From positions 1 to 7,030 of the forward strand of contig JALVDN010000381.1 in the NCBI GenBank assembly GCA_027008965.1: 7,030 nt of DNA, written 5' to 3'. This DNA is from Flavobacteriales bacterium (lineage in GTDB: Bacteria > Bacteroidota > Bacteroidia > Flavobacteriales > Flavobacteriaceae). Position 1 is the first letter of the stretch; every line of letters begins with the position of its first letter. Made by a program: the position numbers and the translations under genes. Below the pieces are notes generated by a model. That model was not told where the DNA came from. It did not search any database and saw only the letters and a program-made list of their open reading frames with translations. Shown one piece after another: positions 1 to 6,525 of this stretch.

Positions 1-32
1 AGCCATCGACAGGTGGAGAAAATATATTTCAT

Positions 33-65
33 AAAAAATCGCCTTCCCGTAAAGGAAGACGATTT
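33..65 (-). terminator. Intrinsic terminator of the T9SS-sorted propeller gene
   Basis: Read on the minus strand, a 12-bp stem (arms at 54-65 and 36-47) closes a 6-base loop at 48-53. All positions pair, one as a U-G wobble. The stem is followed directly by six U residues (complement of 33-38). The wobble becomes an A-C mismatch on the plus strand and there is no plus-strand T run, so the element is oriented for the minus-strand gene whose stop codon lies 24 bases upstream. Confidence 0.85.
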
Positions 66-88
66 ATTTCTATGTAATCATCCCATTA

Positions 89-1618
89 TTATTCCTTAAT
101 AAATAATTTGGCGTAGTTTCCTTGTTTGGATATCAGATGAATGAGATATTTCCCCGAGGGTAGGTCTTTTATGTTCAAACTATAAGCTGATGTTAAATGG
201 CCGGGAATAACTTCCTTAATAATTTTCCCGGTCAAATCCGTGATTCGAAGTTTTGTAAATTCAACCATTGAAGAAATGTGTATAAAATCGGAAACAGGAT
301 TAGGGTAAATTTGCCAATTTATCACATTATTTTTCACATCCAAAGTAGTATTCAATTTGATTGTCCACATATCCGTATTCCCGAGTTGATTGGACACATC
401 AAAGTCATTAGACCTGGTTGCACCGTTGAGAATGGGATTGCCGGAATTATCTATCAACAAATAGTGAGCATTGTCATAAGCAGAACCTCCAAAGTTTTTT
501 TCTTGGAGTAAAGTTCCGGATAAATCGGTTTTAACTACCCAAACATCTTTATCACCATAGTTTCCTGACACATCCACATCACTTGATTCACTGTAGCCTC
601 CTGCATATAAATTTCCATTGTCAAATTGTATGGAATAAAAATTATCATTGAGTGAACCTCCGTAATTTTTCACCCACTGCATGTTTCCGTTTGAATCCAA
701 CTTCATAATAAATGCATCCCACGCTCCGTATTGTGCAGAAGCGAAATTTGTTGAACTTGTTTGTCCCGCTATATAAATGTTTCCATTGGAATCCGTTGTG
801 ACACTATAGCCTACCTCGTTTCCCGAACCACCAAAGTTTTTGGCCCACATTAATGTTCCGTTAGCACTTATTTTGGCTACTAAAACATCATCCCCGCCGT
901 TATTTCCACTTAAATTACCATTGGAAGATGATGTTGATCCCGTCACAATAAAATCGCCTGAAGACAATCTTGTGATACCATGAAGATTATCCGATTGCGA
1001 ACCTCCTACACATAGTTGCCAATTGACCAAACCGGTGTTTTTATTTACGGAAACAACCCAACCGTCAAGCAAGCCATGATTTCCCGACACATCATGATCA
1101 TTGGAACGGGTGCCACCCACCATAATCATGTCACCTTGCGGAGTCATCAAAGCATCAAACATAATTTCAATCATTGAACCTCCATATTTCTCTTGCCAAA
1201 TAACTGAACCGTTTGTTTGAGTACAAATCACCCAAAAATCTTTGTCTCCGTAACTGAATGTAGCAACACCGTCGGATGATGCAGAATATCCCAATACAAA
1301 AAAAAGTCCATTGTTATCATACAAAACCCTCACCCCATAATCATCCAATGAACCACCATAGCTGAAAGAGTTTTGATATACCCCCGATTGATTCATGTGT
1401 ATAACTAAAATGTCATAATTCCCATAAGATTGTTGTACATCACCATTGGTAGAATTAGTGGTGCCAATCGCAACCAAATCATTAGATGTTACTTCCATGA
1501 TATACATTCCTCCGTCATAATCGGAGCCTCCATTGGTTTTTTCCCAATTGAGCGAAAAATTTTGGGATTGCATAATAGATGCTATTAAAACCATTACTAA
1601 TAAATAAAAGTGTTTCAT
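89..1618 (-). CDS. Secreted seven-repeat beta-propeller protein with type A T9SS sorting domain
   Basis: The protein has 509 residues. Residues 1-19 form a signal peptide (MKH, hydrophobic core, then QSQ), with no lipobox cysteine. Seven repeats of 57-59 residues follow; each has an aromatic or charged lead-in and a Gly-Gly-Ser motif, at residues 30-32, 88-90, 146-148, 205-207, 263-265, 320-322 and 377-379. Each repeat ends in a strand such as DVWVVKTD or DAFIMKLD. Seven even repeats point to a seven-bladed beta-propeller of the SBBP-like kind. Residues 436-509 are a type A C-terminal sorting domain (YPNP, DLTGKII, LPSGKYLI, KLFIKE), which in this family directs export across the outer membrane by the type IX system and is then cleaved. 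The ATG at 1618 was chosen over an in-frame TTG two codons upstream because it gives a standard signal peptide. No catalytic motif is visible; the ligand or function of the propeller is unknown. Confidence 0.9.
   Translation of the reverse strand: MKHFYLLVMVLIASIMQSQNFSLNWEKTNGGSDYDGGMYIMEVTSNDLVAIGTTNSTNGDVQQSYGNYDILVIHMNQSGVYQNSFSYGGSLDDYGVRVLYDNNGLFFVLGYSASSDGVATFSYGDKDFWVICTQTNGSVIWQEKYGGSMIEIMFDALMTPQGDMIMVGGTRSNDHDVSGNHGLLDGWVVSVNKNTGLVNWQLCVGGSQSDNLHGITRLSSGDFIVTGSTSSSNGNLSGNNGGDDVLVAKISANGTLMWAKNFGGSGNEVGYSVTTDSNGNIYIAGQTSSTNFASAQYGAWDAFIMKLDSNGNMQWVKNYGGSLNDNFYSIQFDNGNLYAGGYSESSDVDVSGNYGDKDVWVVKTDLSGTLLQEKNFGGSAYDNAHYLLIDNSGNPILNGATRSNDFDVSNQLGNTDMWTIKLNTTLDVKNNVINWQIYPNPVSDFIHISSMVEFTKLRITDLTGKIIKEVIPGHLTSAYSLNIKDLPSGKYLIHLISKQGNYAKLFIKE
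350..1537 (-). repeat. Seven tandem propeller repeats within the secreted protein gene
   Basis: These bases encode residues 28-423 of the T9SS-sorted protein. The Gly-Gly-Ser triplets are spaced 58, 58, 59, 58, 57 and 57 residues apart, so the units are about 174 bases long. At DNA level the repeats have diverged: only short words around the Gly-Gly-Ser codons remain recognisably similar, so recent slippage or recombination between units looks unlikely. Confidence 0.85.
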
Positions 1619-1656
1619 GACCAAAAATTTTTAAAGTTCATGTACTATTAACAATT

Positions 1657-1685
1657 CAAATATTATTCCCATCCGCTTATTTCAA
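1657..1685 (-). promoter_or_regulatory. Candidate Bacteroidota promoter for the propeller gene
   Basis: On the minus strand a TTG (1685-1683) is followed after 18 bases by AATATTTG (1664-1657). This matches the phylum's -33 TTG and -7 TAnnTTTG elements except for the first base of the -7 box. Transcription would start near 1650, giving a leader of roughly 30 bases before the ATG at 1618. The assignment rests on motif and spacing only. Confidence 0.4.
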
Positions 1686-1801
1686 AAAAGGCATTTAACG
1701 AACTCCTCGTTTCATTAATTTAATGCTTAAGATGATTTAATGAAGGGGATTTTCTGTGATTTATATCAAAATCGTATCTTTATATTTCAAAAACCAAGGA
1801 A

Positions 1802-3634
1802 TTGAAAATCTCCAACTTATTCCTATACAGCGGACAAATTTACAGGGCCATTATAATATTGGGTTCCGCTTTAATCTTGACCTATTTTTTCCCTAAAACC
1901 CTATCGCTTAAACAAACTTTTAAGGAGGGAGAAATTTGGAACCATCCCGATGTTCATGCTCCTTTTGATTTCACATATTCTATAAGCAACCCCGAAATAA
2001 ACGATTCTTCTTCACAAAGTATTAAAAATCTCACAAATATTATTTCCAATAAATTCAAGCTCTCAAATGATAGCATTCAACAACTTTCAAAAGAAATACA
2101 TTCTTTTCTACAAACATCTGACTCGTTAACTTATAAACAAAAAAGAGCTTTCTCCAAATATATTTCCTTAAAATACCATTTGGATTCTCTCCTCATCAAA
2201 CAATTCATTCTAGACTCTTTAATAAATAAAAATTCATCATTAGGCAACCATCTCATTCCCAAAAAAATATTACGCAACCAACTTATTATTCAACGAAATG
2301 AAAGAATAGATCACGAAAAATTTATTATACTCAACACATTAAAAAATCTCAGGATAAAAACAAAAACATTCCGTTGGTTTACTTTAGGAGGTTTTTTTAT
2401 ACTCACCATATTAACGCTTTTATTACTTCTGTATTTCTACAAAAACTTTTACCAGTCCGCTTTTATCAACAATCAAGAACTAAGTATTATTATTTTTAAT
2501 TTCACACTAACAATCTTTCTTATTTTTATCGTCCAAAAATATCTTCCGTTTCTATTATATGCCACACCTGTAATTATTTTACCCATCATCATCAAAACCT
2601 TTTTTGATGATAAAATGGCTGTTGTCACTTCAATTTCAGCCTTCCTTTTGGCGGCTTTCGGCTTATACCGTCCTTTTGAATTTATTTTTATTCAAACAGG
2701 TGCGTCTTTAGCCGCCATTTTAATCATTAAGGATATTACCAACCGCAGCCGTTTATTTTTATCCATGTTAAAAATTGTACTTATATATACTGGTTTATAT
2801 CTTATATTCCTGCTGATTCAATACGGAGGAATTGAGGGTATTAATTACTACATTCCATTATTTTTTGCCATCAGTGGGGTTTTAGCCATAGCCTTCATTC
2901 ATGAACTGATCTTATTAATTGAAAAAATTTATGGAATTGCTTCGGATGTAAGCTTATTAGAACTCCAGAATACAAATAATAAACTCTTGCGTTTGTTGGC
3001 CGAAAAAGCCCCCGGAACATTTCAACATTCCATGCAAGTGGCTAATTTGGCTGAAAGTATAGCCAATGAGATTGGTGCCGATTCAATGCTTGTAAGAGTA
3101 GGCGCCCTGTATCATGACATAGGAAAACTCAAAAACCCCAAATATTTTACCGAAAACCAAACATCCGGCGTAAATCCACACGATAAGTTAACACCCGAAC
3201 AAAGTGCCAAAATTATCATAGCCCATGTTTTAGATGGAATTGAAATGGCTAGAAAAAATAACATCCCCGAACGAATTGTAGATTTCATTAGAACACACCA
3301 CGGGACCGGTTTAGTTTACTACTTTTACAAAAAAGCCTTGGAGCAAAACCCCGAAGTGGATGAATCTAAATTCAGATATCCCGGACCTAATCCTTTTTCC
3401 AAAGAAACAGCCATTCTGATGATGGCCGACTCGGTTGAAGCCGCATCAAAAAGTTTGAAAAACCCCACCAGTAAAAATATTATAGAATTGGTTGACAAAA
3501 TTATTAATAAACAAGTTCAAGAAGGTTTATTTAATAACGCCAATATAACGCTAAAAGAAATAAATAAAGCTAAAAAAATACTGAAAACAAAACTAAAAAG
3601 CATCTATCATACAAGGGTGGAATATCCCGAATAG
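1802..3634 (+). CDS. PgpH-like 7TM-HD family phosphohydrolase (probable c-di-AMP phosphodiesterase)
   Basis: The protein has 610 residues. One N-terminal membrane helix (about 13-31) is followed by an extracytoplasmic domain (about 33-190) that begins with the family's W46 and APFDF signature. Seven membrane helices then lie near 193-212, 226-245, 247-266, 272-288, 292-309, 319-340 and 349-373. The cytoplasmic HD domain (about 395-600) keeps the metal ligands and active-site residues: H409 in FQHS, H438-D439 in YHDIGK, H475, H499-H500 in RTHHGT, and D543 in ADSVEA. Characterised members such as Listeria PgpH hydrolyse cyclic di-AMP to pApA; that activity here is inferred from family. The protein is shorter than Listeria PgpH (about 700 residues), mainly in the external domain. 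The start must be the TTG at 1802: an upstream in-frame stop at 1757-1759 and the lack of any early ATG leave no alternative that keeps the first helix. A weak TATCTTTA box at 1775-1782 could be its -7 element, but no -33 TTG sits at the right distance. Confidence 0.9.
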   Translation: MKISNLFLYSGQIYRAIIILGSALILTYFFPKTLSLKQTFKEGEIWNHPDVHAPFDFTYSISNPEINDSSSQSIKNLTNIISNKFKLSNDSIQQLSKEIHSFLQTSDSLTYKQKRAFSKYISLKYHLDSLLIKQFILDSLINKNSSLGNHLIPKKILRNQLIIQRNERIDHEKFIILNTLKNLRIKTKTFRWFTLGGFFILTILTLLLLLYFYKNFYQSAFINNQELSIIIFNFTLTIFLIFIVQKYLPFLLYATPVIILPIIIKTFFDDKMAVVTSISAFLLAAFGLYRPFEFIFIQTGASLAAILIIKDITNRSRLFLSMLKIVLIYTGLYLIFLLIQYGGIEGINYYIPLFFAISGVLAIAFIHELILLIEKIYGIASDVSLLELQNTNNKLLRLLAEKAPGTFQHSMQVANLAESIANEIGADSMLVRVGALYHDIGKLKNPKYFTENQTSGVNPHDKLTPEQSAKIIIAHVLDGIEMARKNNIPERIVDFIRTHHGTGLVYYFYKKALEQNPEVDESKFRYPGPNPFSKETAILMMADSVEAASKSLKNPTSKNIIELVDKIINKQVQEGLFNNANITLKEINKAKKILKTKLKSIYHTRVEYPE

Positions 3635-3636
3635 TT

Positions 3637-3666
3637 TTGTAATAATTCAAAAAGGTTGTATTTTTG
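3637..3666 (+). promoter_or_regulatory. Bacteroidota-type promoter of the tRNA cluster
   Basis: TTG at 3637-3639 is followed after 19 bases by TATTTTTG at 3659-3666, an exact match to the TAnnTTTG -7 consensus with ideal spacing. Transcription would start a few bases before the 5' end of tRNA-Ser at 3678. The -33 element begins three bases after the stop codon of the HD-domain gene. It may drive the whole tRNA and thioredoxin-like unit, since no equally good promoter is seen before the later tRNAs. Confidence 0.7.
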
Positions 3667-3677
3667 CATTTGCTAAC

Positions 3678-3761
3678 GGAGAGGTGCCGGAGTGGTAACG
3701 GAGCGGATTGCTAATCCGTGCACCCGAAAGGGTGTCCAGGGTTCGAATCCCTGTCTCTCCG
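3678..3761 (+). tRNA. tRNA-Ser (anticodon GCT)
   Basis: The 7-bp acceptor stem pairs 3678-3684 with 3754-3760 (one G-U), and G3761 is the discriminator. The anticodon loop TTGCTAA carries GCT at 3710-3712, which reads AGC and AGU serine codons. A long variable arm (CACCC GAAA GGGTG) confirms a class II tRNA, and the T arm is CAGGG-TTCGAAT-CCCTG. The CCA end is not encoded, so it must be added by a CCA-adding enzyme. Confidence 0.97.
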
Positions 3762-3849
3762 CAACCAGACCTTTACTTTGTGTCTTCAAGATTTTATGTG
3801 ACACAATCAAAGAAAGCATTTAGACGAGTAATCTTTGAAATAATAAAAA

Positions 3850-3923
3850 GGTCGCGTAGCTCAGCTGGATAGAGCATCTGCCTTCTAAGCAGACGGTCGC
3901 AGGTTCGAATCCTGCCGCGATCA
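3850..3923 (+). tRNA. tRNA-Arg (anticodon TCT)
   Basis: The acceptor stem GGTCGCG pairs with CGCGATC (one G-U) and the discriminator is A3923. The anticodon stem is TCTGC/GCAGA with loop CTTCTAA and anticodon TCT at 3884-3886, reading AGA and AGG. The T arm is GCAGG-TTCGAAT-CCTGC. No CCA is encoded. It lies 88 bases after tRNA-Ser; AATCTTTG at 3830-3837 resembles a -7 box but has no matching -33 TTG. Confidence 0.97.
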
Positions 3924-3957
3924 CTTTTTCTTTTTCGGTTTTTACCGATTAAATTCA

Positions 3958-4032
3958 CGGGGTATAGCGCAGCCCGGTTAGCGCATCTGCTTTGGGAGCA
4001 GAGGGTCGCAGGTTCGAATCCTGCTACCCCGA
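3958..4032 (+). tRNA. tRNA-Pro (anticodon TGG)
   Basis: The acceptor stem CGGGGTA pairs perfectly with TACCCCG (4025-4031), and A4032 is the discriminator. The anticodon stem is TCTGC/GCAGA with loop TTTGGGA and anticodon TGG at 3993-3995, reading CCN proline codons. The C1-G72 pair fits proline identity. No CCA is encoded. It lies 34 bases after tRNA-Arg and only 19 bases before the next start codon, with no promoter or terminator visible on either side. Confidence 0.97.
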
Positions 4033-4051
4033 CTTTTTAATTCAAAAGAAA

Positions 4052-4387
4052 ATGGAATATCAATTTGCACAATCACTTGAAGAAGCAGAGAAAATTATTA
4101 GCGAAAAAGAAGCCGTACTGATTTTTTTCTCCGATGAAAGCTGTAATGTAGGTGACGCACTCGCTCCCAAACTCCAAAAACTTCTGAAAGAAAAATTTCC
4201 TTTAATCAATTTCCTGGAAATCAATGTGCAACTTATACCCGAAGCCCGTGGTAAGTTTAATATCTTTGTAATTCCTTCCGTTTTAGTCTATTTTGACGGT
4301 AGGGAAAGCATCAGAATGGCCAGACATATCAACATTTCCGAATTGGAAAGCCAACTCAACCGTATTTACAGTCTTATGTTCTCATAA
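4052..4387 (+). CDS. Thioredoxin-fold protein with a single active-site cysteine
   Basis: The protein has 111 residues, the length of a classical thioredoxin. The order fits the fold: helix 1 (SLEEAEKII), a central strand (AVLIFFSD), an active-site region at 29-34, helix 2 (KLQKLLKEKFP), a strand (FLEINV), then the cis-proline loop VIPS with P75 and the strand VLVYFDG. The usual CxxC motif is replaced by C31-N-V-G34. C31 is the only cysteine in the protein, so it could act as a monothiol or binding protein but not as a normal dithiol reductase. An upstream in-frame extension would start inside tRNA-Pro, so the ATG at 4052 is taken as the start; it has an A-rich leader. The gene is 19 bases downstream of tRNA-Pro and probably co-transcribed with it. 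Cytoplasmic: no signal peptide. Substrate unknown. Confidence 0.85.
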   Translation: MEYQFAQSLEEAEKIISEKEAVLIFFSDESCNVGDALAPKLQKLLKEKFPLINFLEINVQLIPEARGKFNIFVIPSVLVYFDGRESIRMARHINISELESQLNRIYSLMFS

Positions 4388-4406
4388 AAATATCATGCAC
4401 CAAATA

Positions 4407-4441
4407 AAAAAAGCCCTGATTTCAAAAAACAGGGCTTTTTT
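4407..4441. terminator. Bidirectional intrinsic terminator between convergent units
   Basis: A 12-bp stem pairs 4407-4418 with 4430-4441 around an 11-base loop. Its core is GCCCTG/CAGGGC, flanked by A6 on the left and T6 on the right, so it gives a hairpin plus U tract on both strands. It lies 20 bases after the thioredoxin-like stop codon (plus) and 18 bases after the GroES-like stop codon (minus), and so closes both transcripts. Confidence 0.9.
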
Positions 4442-4459
4442 ATTATCATTCCTAATGAT

Positions 4460-4747
4460 TTAAATACTTTCCACTTCCGAAATTTTGGCTAAAATATCTG
4501 CATACGGAATAATCAGATATTCTTTACCGTCAAGTTCCACCTTGTTTCCGGAATATTTTTTGTAAAGAACAACATCGCCCGGGGCAATGGCCGGTTCTTC
4601 AATATTTCCCAAGGCTACTACACGCGCTAAAGAAGGCTTTTCTTTAGCCGTATCAGGAATAATAATACCCGATGACGTTTTGTTTTCTGCAAATTCATCG
4701 GTGAGTTCCAAGAGAACGTTTTCGTTAAGAGGTGTTAGTTCTTTCAT
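4460..4747 (-). CDS. groES: GroES-family co-chaperonin (Cpn10) without adjacent groEL
   Basis: The protein has 95 residues, a normal GroES length. It shows the family order: N-terminal strand TPLNENVLLEL, the mobile loop around 18-33 with the GroEL-contacting SGIIIP tract, then DTAKEKP, VVALG, PGDVVLYKKYSG (56-67), DGKEYLIIPYADILA (73-87). GroES forms a heptameric lid on GroEL in the cytoplasm. Two details depart from typical flavobacterial GroES as I recall it: the roof loop between VVALG and PGD is a few residues shorter, and the glycine before VVA is replaced (LARVVA). groES normally precedes groEL directly, but here a terminator and a convergent gene follow. It could be the sole GroES relocated away from groEL or a second paralogue. 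It is the second gene of a pair, 21 bases after the redox fusion gene, with an A-rich leader and no Shine-Dalgarno site. Confidence 0.88.
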   Translation of the reverse strand: MKELTPLNENVLLELTDEFAENKTSSGIIIPDTAKEKPSLARVVALGNIEEPAIAPGDVVLYKKYSGNKVELDGKEYLIIPYADILAKISEVESI

Positions 4748-4768
4748 ATGCTTTTGGTTTTTTATGTT

Positions 4769-5359
4769 TTATTCGGTTGGTATTTCCAATAGTCTGCTGA
4801 TTTTGGGCACGTCAAATCCAATGATTATTTGACCGTTTATATCGGTTTGCGGAACACCACGTTGACCGCTTTTTCTAACCATCTCTTCGGCGGCTTGTGG
4901 ATTGGATGCAACATTTACATCCGTATAGCGTATTCCGTGTTTATTTAAATATTGCTTCAATTTATTACAATACGGACATGTGGGTGTGCTGTAAACCACC
5001 ACTCTTTTTTGCGGTTTACCGTTTACGCCTTTCACTGATGTGCCTTCGCCCGAAATAAGTTTTTTATAAAAAACAGGCGACTGACAACCTTTCACCTTAT
5101 TTCTTATCCTGTCATCTTCCCAAATCAAAAAGGTGGGAACACTGTCCACGCCAAAATGAGAATGAATATTTTTGGTGTAAGCCACGTCAACAACATATAG
5201 TTCTTTGTCATTAGCAACCTTTTCCAAATGATCCAGTGCACATGACGAAGCACTTGATCCTTCTTTCACAAATAAGATAAACTTCTTATCTTTTCCTTTC
5301 AAATAGGATTTTAATTCCTCTAAATCCTTTACCTTTACAAAATGCATAACATCATTCAT
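4769..5359 (-). CDS. Two-domain redox protein: thioredoxin-like domain fused to YruB-type glutaredoxin
   Basis: The protein has 196 residues and no signal peptide. Residues 1-105 resemble a thioredoxin fold: helix (KDLEELKSYL), strand (KFILFVKE), a cysteine at 40 where the active-site helix begins (SSASSC), strand (LYVVDVA) and a cis-proline loop SVPT with P75. This half has no CxxC, though C92 might partner C40. Residues 119-193 are a compact glutaredoxin with C128-P-Y-C131, the GVPQ cis-proline loop (P170) and IIIGFD (178-183), features of the YruB/NrdH-like glutaredoxin group. The C-terminal half is therefore a likely active dithiol disulfide reductase, while the N-terminal half may bind substrate or relay electrons. 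The ATG at 5359 is used; a second ATG at residue 5 (5347) is possible. It leads a two-gene operon with the GroES-family gene, which hints at a redox or protein-folding stress role (inference). Confidence 0.88.
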   Translation of the reverse strand: MNDVMHFVKVKDLEELKSYLKGKDKKFILFVKEGSSASSCALDHLEKVANDKELYVVDVAYTKNIHSHFGVDSVPTFLIWEDDRIRNKVKGCQSPVFYKKLISGEGTSVKGVNGKPQKRVVVYSTPTCPYCNKLKQYLNKHGIRYTDVNVASNPQAAEEMVRKSGQRGVPQTDINGQIIIGFDVPKISRLLEIPTE

Positions 5360-5474
5360 TTCACGCTCTAATTTACAAGAAATATGCCATTGGTAAATCT
5401 TCGTATTTTAGTGTCAAATTGTCACCAAAAACTTTTGGAACAATTATCGTATTAACGCCTGAAAAAAACCGAAA

Positions 5475-6305
5475 ATGAAAAAAAGAAACAAAATAAATAA
5501 ACCGGAAAAGAAAAAATTTCCTCTGGCACGTCAAAAGGCCAAACCCTACAAAGCCAAAACCCGTTTCAAGCCCAAAGCCGTTCCACCGGATGACGGCACC
5601 ATGCGACTCAATAAATACCTTGCACACGCGGGCATTTCCTCCAGAAGAGAAGCCGACGAACTCATCAAAAACGGCATGGTCACCGTAGACGGTGAAGTCA
5701 TCACTGAAATGGGATACAAAGTCAAACCCGGTCAAGAAGTCCGTTTTGGCGGTGAAATCATATACCCCGAGAAAAAAGTGTATGTTTTATTGAACAAGCC
5801 CAAAAACTACATCACCACCACCAAAGACGAGCGCAACCGAAAAACCGTGATGGAATTGGTGCGTGAACCCGCCAAAAAATACCGAATCTTCCCCGTGGGA
5901 CGATTGGACCGCAAAACCACGGGCGTTTTACTGCTCACCAACGACGGCGATTTGGCTAAAAAATTAACCCATCCCAAACACAAAGTCCAAAAACTCTATC
6001 ACGTAGTGCTCGACCGGAACCTCAAACAGCAGGATTTGCAAAAAATCAGGGAGGGCCTCAAGCTGGACGACGGAATGATTTACGTGGATGACATCTCCTA
6101 CATTAAAGGAGCGCCTCATTCCGAGGTGGGCGTCCTCATTCACTCCGGAAGAAACCGCATTGTCCGCAGAATATTTGAACATTTAGGTTATGACGTGAAA
6201 AAACTCGACCGTGTTTCCTTTGCCGGACTCACCAAAAAAGGCCTCGAAAGAGGGCAATGGCGCTATCTCACCGACAAAGAAGTCAACTTTTTAAAAATGT
6301 TATAA
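5475..6305 (+). CDS. rluB: RluB/RsuA-family rRNA pseudouridine synthase with basic N-terminal tail
   Basis: The protein has 276 residues. Residues 1-42 are a lysine-rich, probably disordered tail likely to bind RNA. Residues 43-98 are an S4 RNA-binding domain (MRLNKYLAHAGISSRREADELI, then GMVTVDGEVI). Residues 102-276 are the catalytic domain, with the family motif FPVGRLDRKTTGVLLLTNDG and catalytic aspartate D145, followed by KLTHPKHK, KLYHVVL, and GRNRIVRRIFEHLGYDVKKLDRVSFAG. The enzyme isomerises uridine to pseudouridine in ribosomal RNA. The TNDGDLA...HP variant is closer to RluB (helix 69 region-adjacent 23S site U2605 in E. coli numbering) than to RsuA (16S U516), but the target is inferred. 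Coding GC is visibly higher (50% in one counted line) than in the HD-domain gene. A membrane-protein gene follows after 10 bases, so they are probably co-transcribed. Confidence 0.92.
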   Translation: MKKRNKINKPEKKKFPLARQKAKPYKAKTRFKPKAVPPDDGTMRLNKYLAHAGISSRREADELIKNGMVTVDGEVITEMGYKVKPGQEVRFGGEIIYPEKKVYVLLNKPKNYITTTKDERNRKTVMELVREPAKKYRIFPVGRLDRKTTGVLLLTNDGDLAKKLTHPKHKVQKLYHVVLDRNLKQQDLQKIREGLKLDDGMIYVDDISYIKGAPHSEVGVLIHSGRNRIVRRIFEHLGYDVKKLDRVSFAGLTKKGLERGQWRYLTDKEVNFLKML

Positions 6306-6315
6306 CCTGAAAACC

Positions 6316-6492
6316 ATGCCCATTTCAAAACTTCCGGCATATATCTACCTTATTTTTATCATAGCCGTCATTATACACATCCTCAAAAAACAAAAAAGTC
6401 CGAATGAGAAATTATTTTGGCTCTTTACGGTGCTTTTTATTCCGGGCATAGGTGCTTTGATCTATATTTATTACACCCAAAAACCTCTATAA
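6316..6492 (+). CDS. Small two-helix membrane protein with PLDc_N-like C-terminal half
   Basis: The protein has 58 residues: MPISKLPAYIYLI at the start and YYTQKPL at the end. Helix 1 spans about 8-23. A basic/polar loop follows (KKQKSPNEK, 24-32), then helix 2 at about 33-53. The segment WLFTVLFIPGIGALIYIYY (35-53) matches the pattern of the PLDc_N / cardiolipin synthase N-terminal domain (W, hydrophobic run, P, GxGA, Y-x-Y-Y), which also occurs as free-standing small proteins. No phospholipase catalytic (HKD) domain is attached. The ATG is 10 bases after the pseudouridine synthase stop codon, suggesting an operon. The gene is short, but the recognisable pattern and continuous helices make it a likely real inner-membrane protein of unknown role. 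Confidence 0.78.
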   Translation: MPISKLPAYIYLIFIIAVIIHILKKQKSPNEKLFWLFTVLFIPGIGALIYIYYTQKPL

Positions 6493-6525
6493 AATCACAA
6501 GGATTTTTAGTATTTTATTAATTAT

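Noticed and set aside
1619..1624. TTG start two codons upstream for the propeller protein
   Set aside because: The ATG at 1618 gives a normal signal peptide start (MKHF) and needs no alternative codon; the extension adds only Met-Val.
1775..1782. TATCTTTA as a -7 promoter box for the HD-domain gene
   Set aside because: The final G is missing and there is no TTG at the expected -33 spacing.
3778..3806. Stem-loop TTGTGTC/GACACAA between tRNA-Ser and tRNA-Arg as a terminator
   Set aside because: It has a 15-base loop, only 7 bp and no following T run; it may aid processing, but termination is not supported.
3935..3948. TCGGT-TTTT-ACCGA hairpin between tRNA-Arg and tRNA-Pro
   Set aside because: It has only 5 bp, and the T run lies before the stem rather than after it, so it is not a terminator on either strand.
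3992..4051. Upstream extension of the thioredoxin-like frame
   Set aside because: It begins inside the anticodon loop of tRNA-Pro and would translate tRNA sequence; the ATG at 4052 starts the conserved fold.
5360..5474. Divergent promoters between the redox fusion gene and the pseudouridine synthase gene
   Set aside because: Promoters must exist here, but no TAnnTTTG box with a correctly spaced TTG could be found on either strand; only partial matches are present.
5373..5735. 120-residue minus-strand open frame overlapping the pseudouridine synthase
   Set aside because: It is antisense to the basic tail and S4 domain of a well-supported gene, and its Phe/Gly-rich translation shows no domain.
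6491..6508. AAAATC/GATTTT stem as terminator of the pseudouridine synthase operon
   Set aside because: It is a 6-bp stem with a single G-C pair, too weak to call even though a short T run follows.
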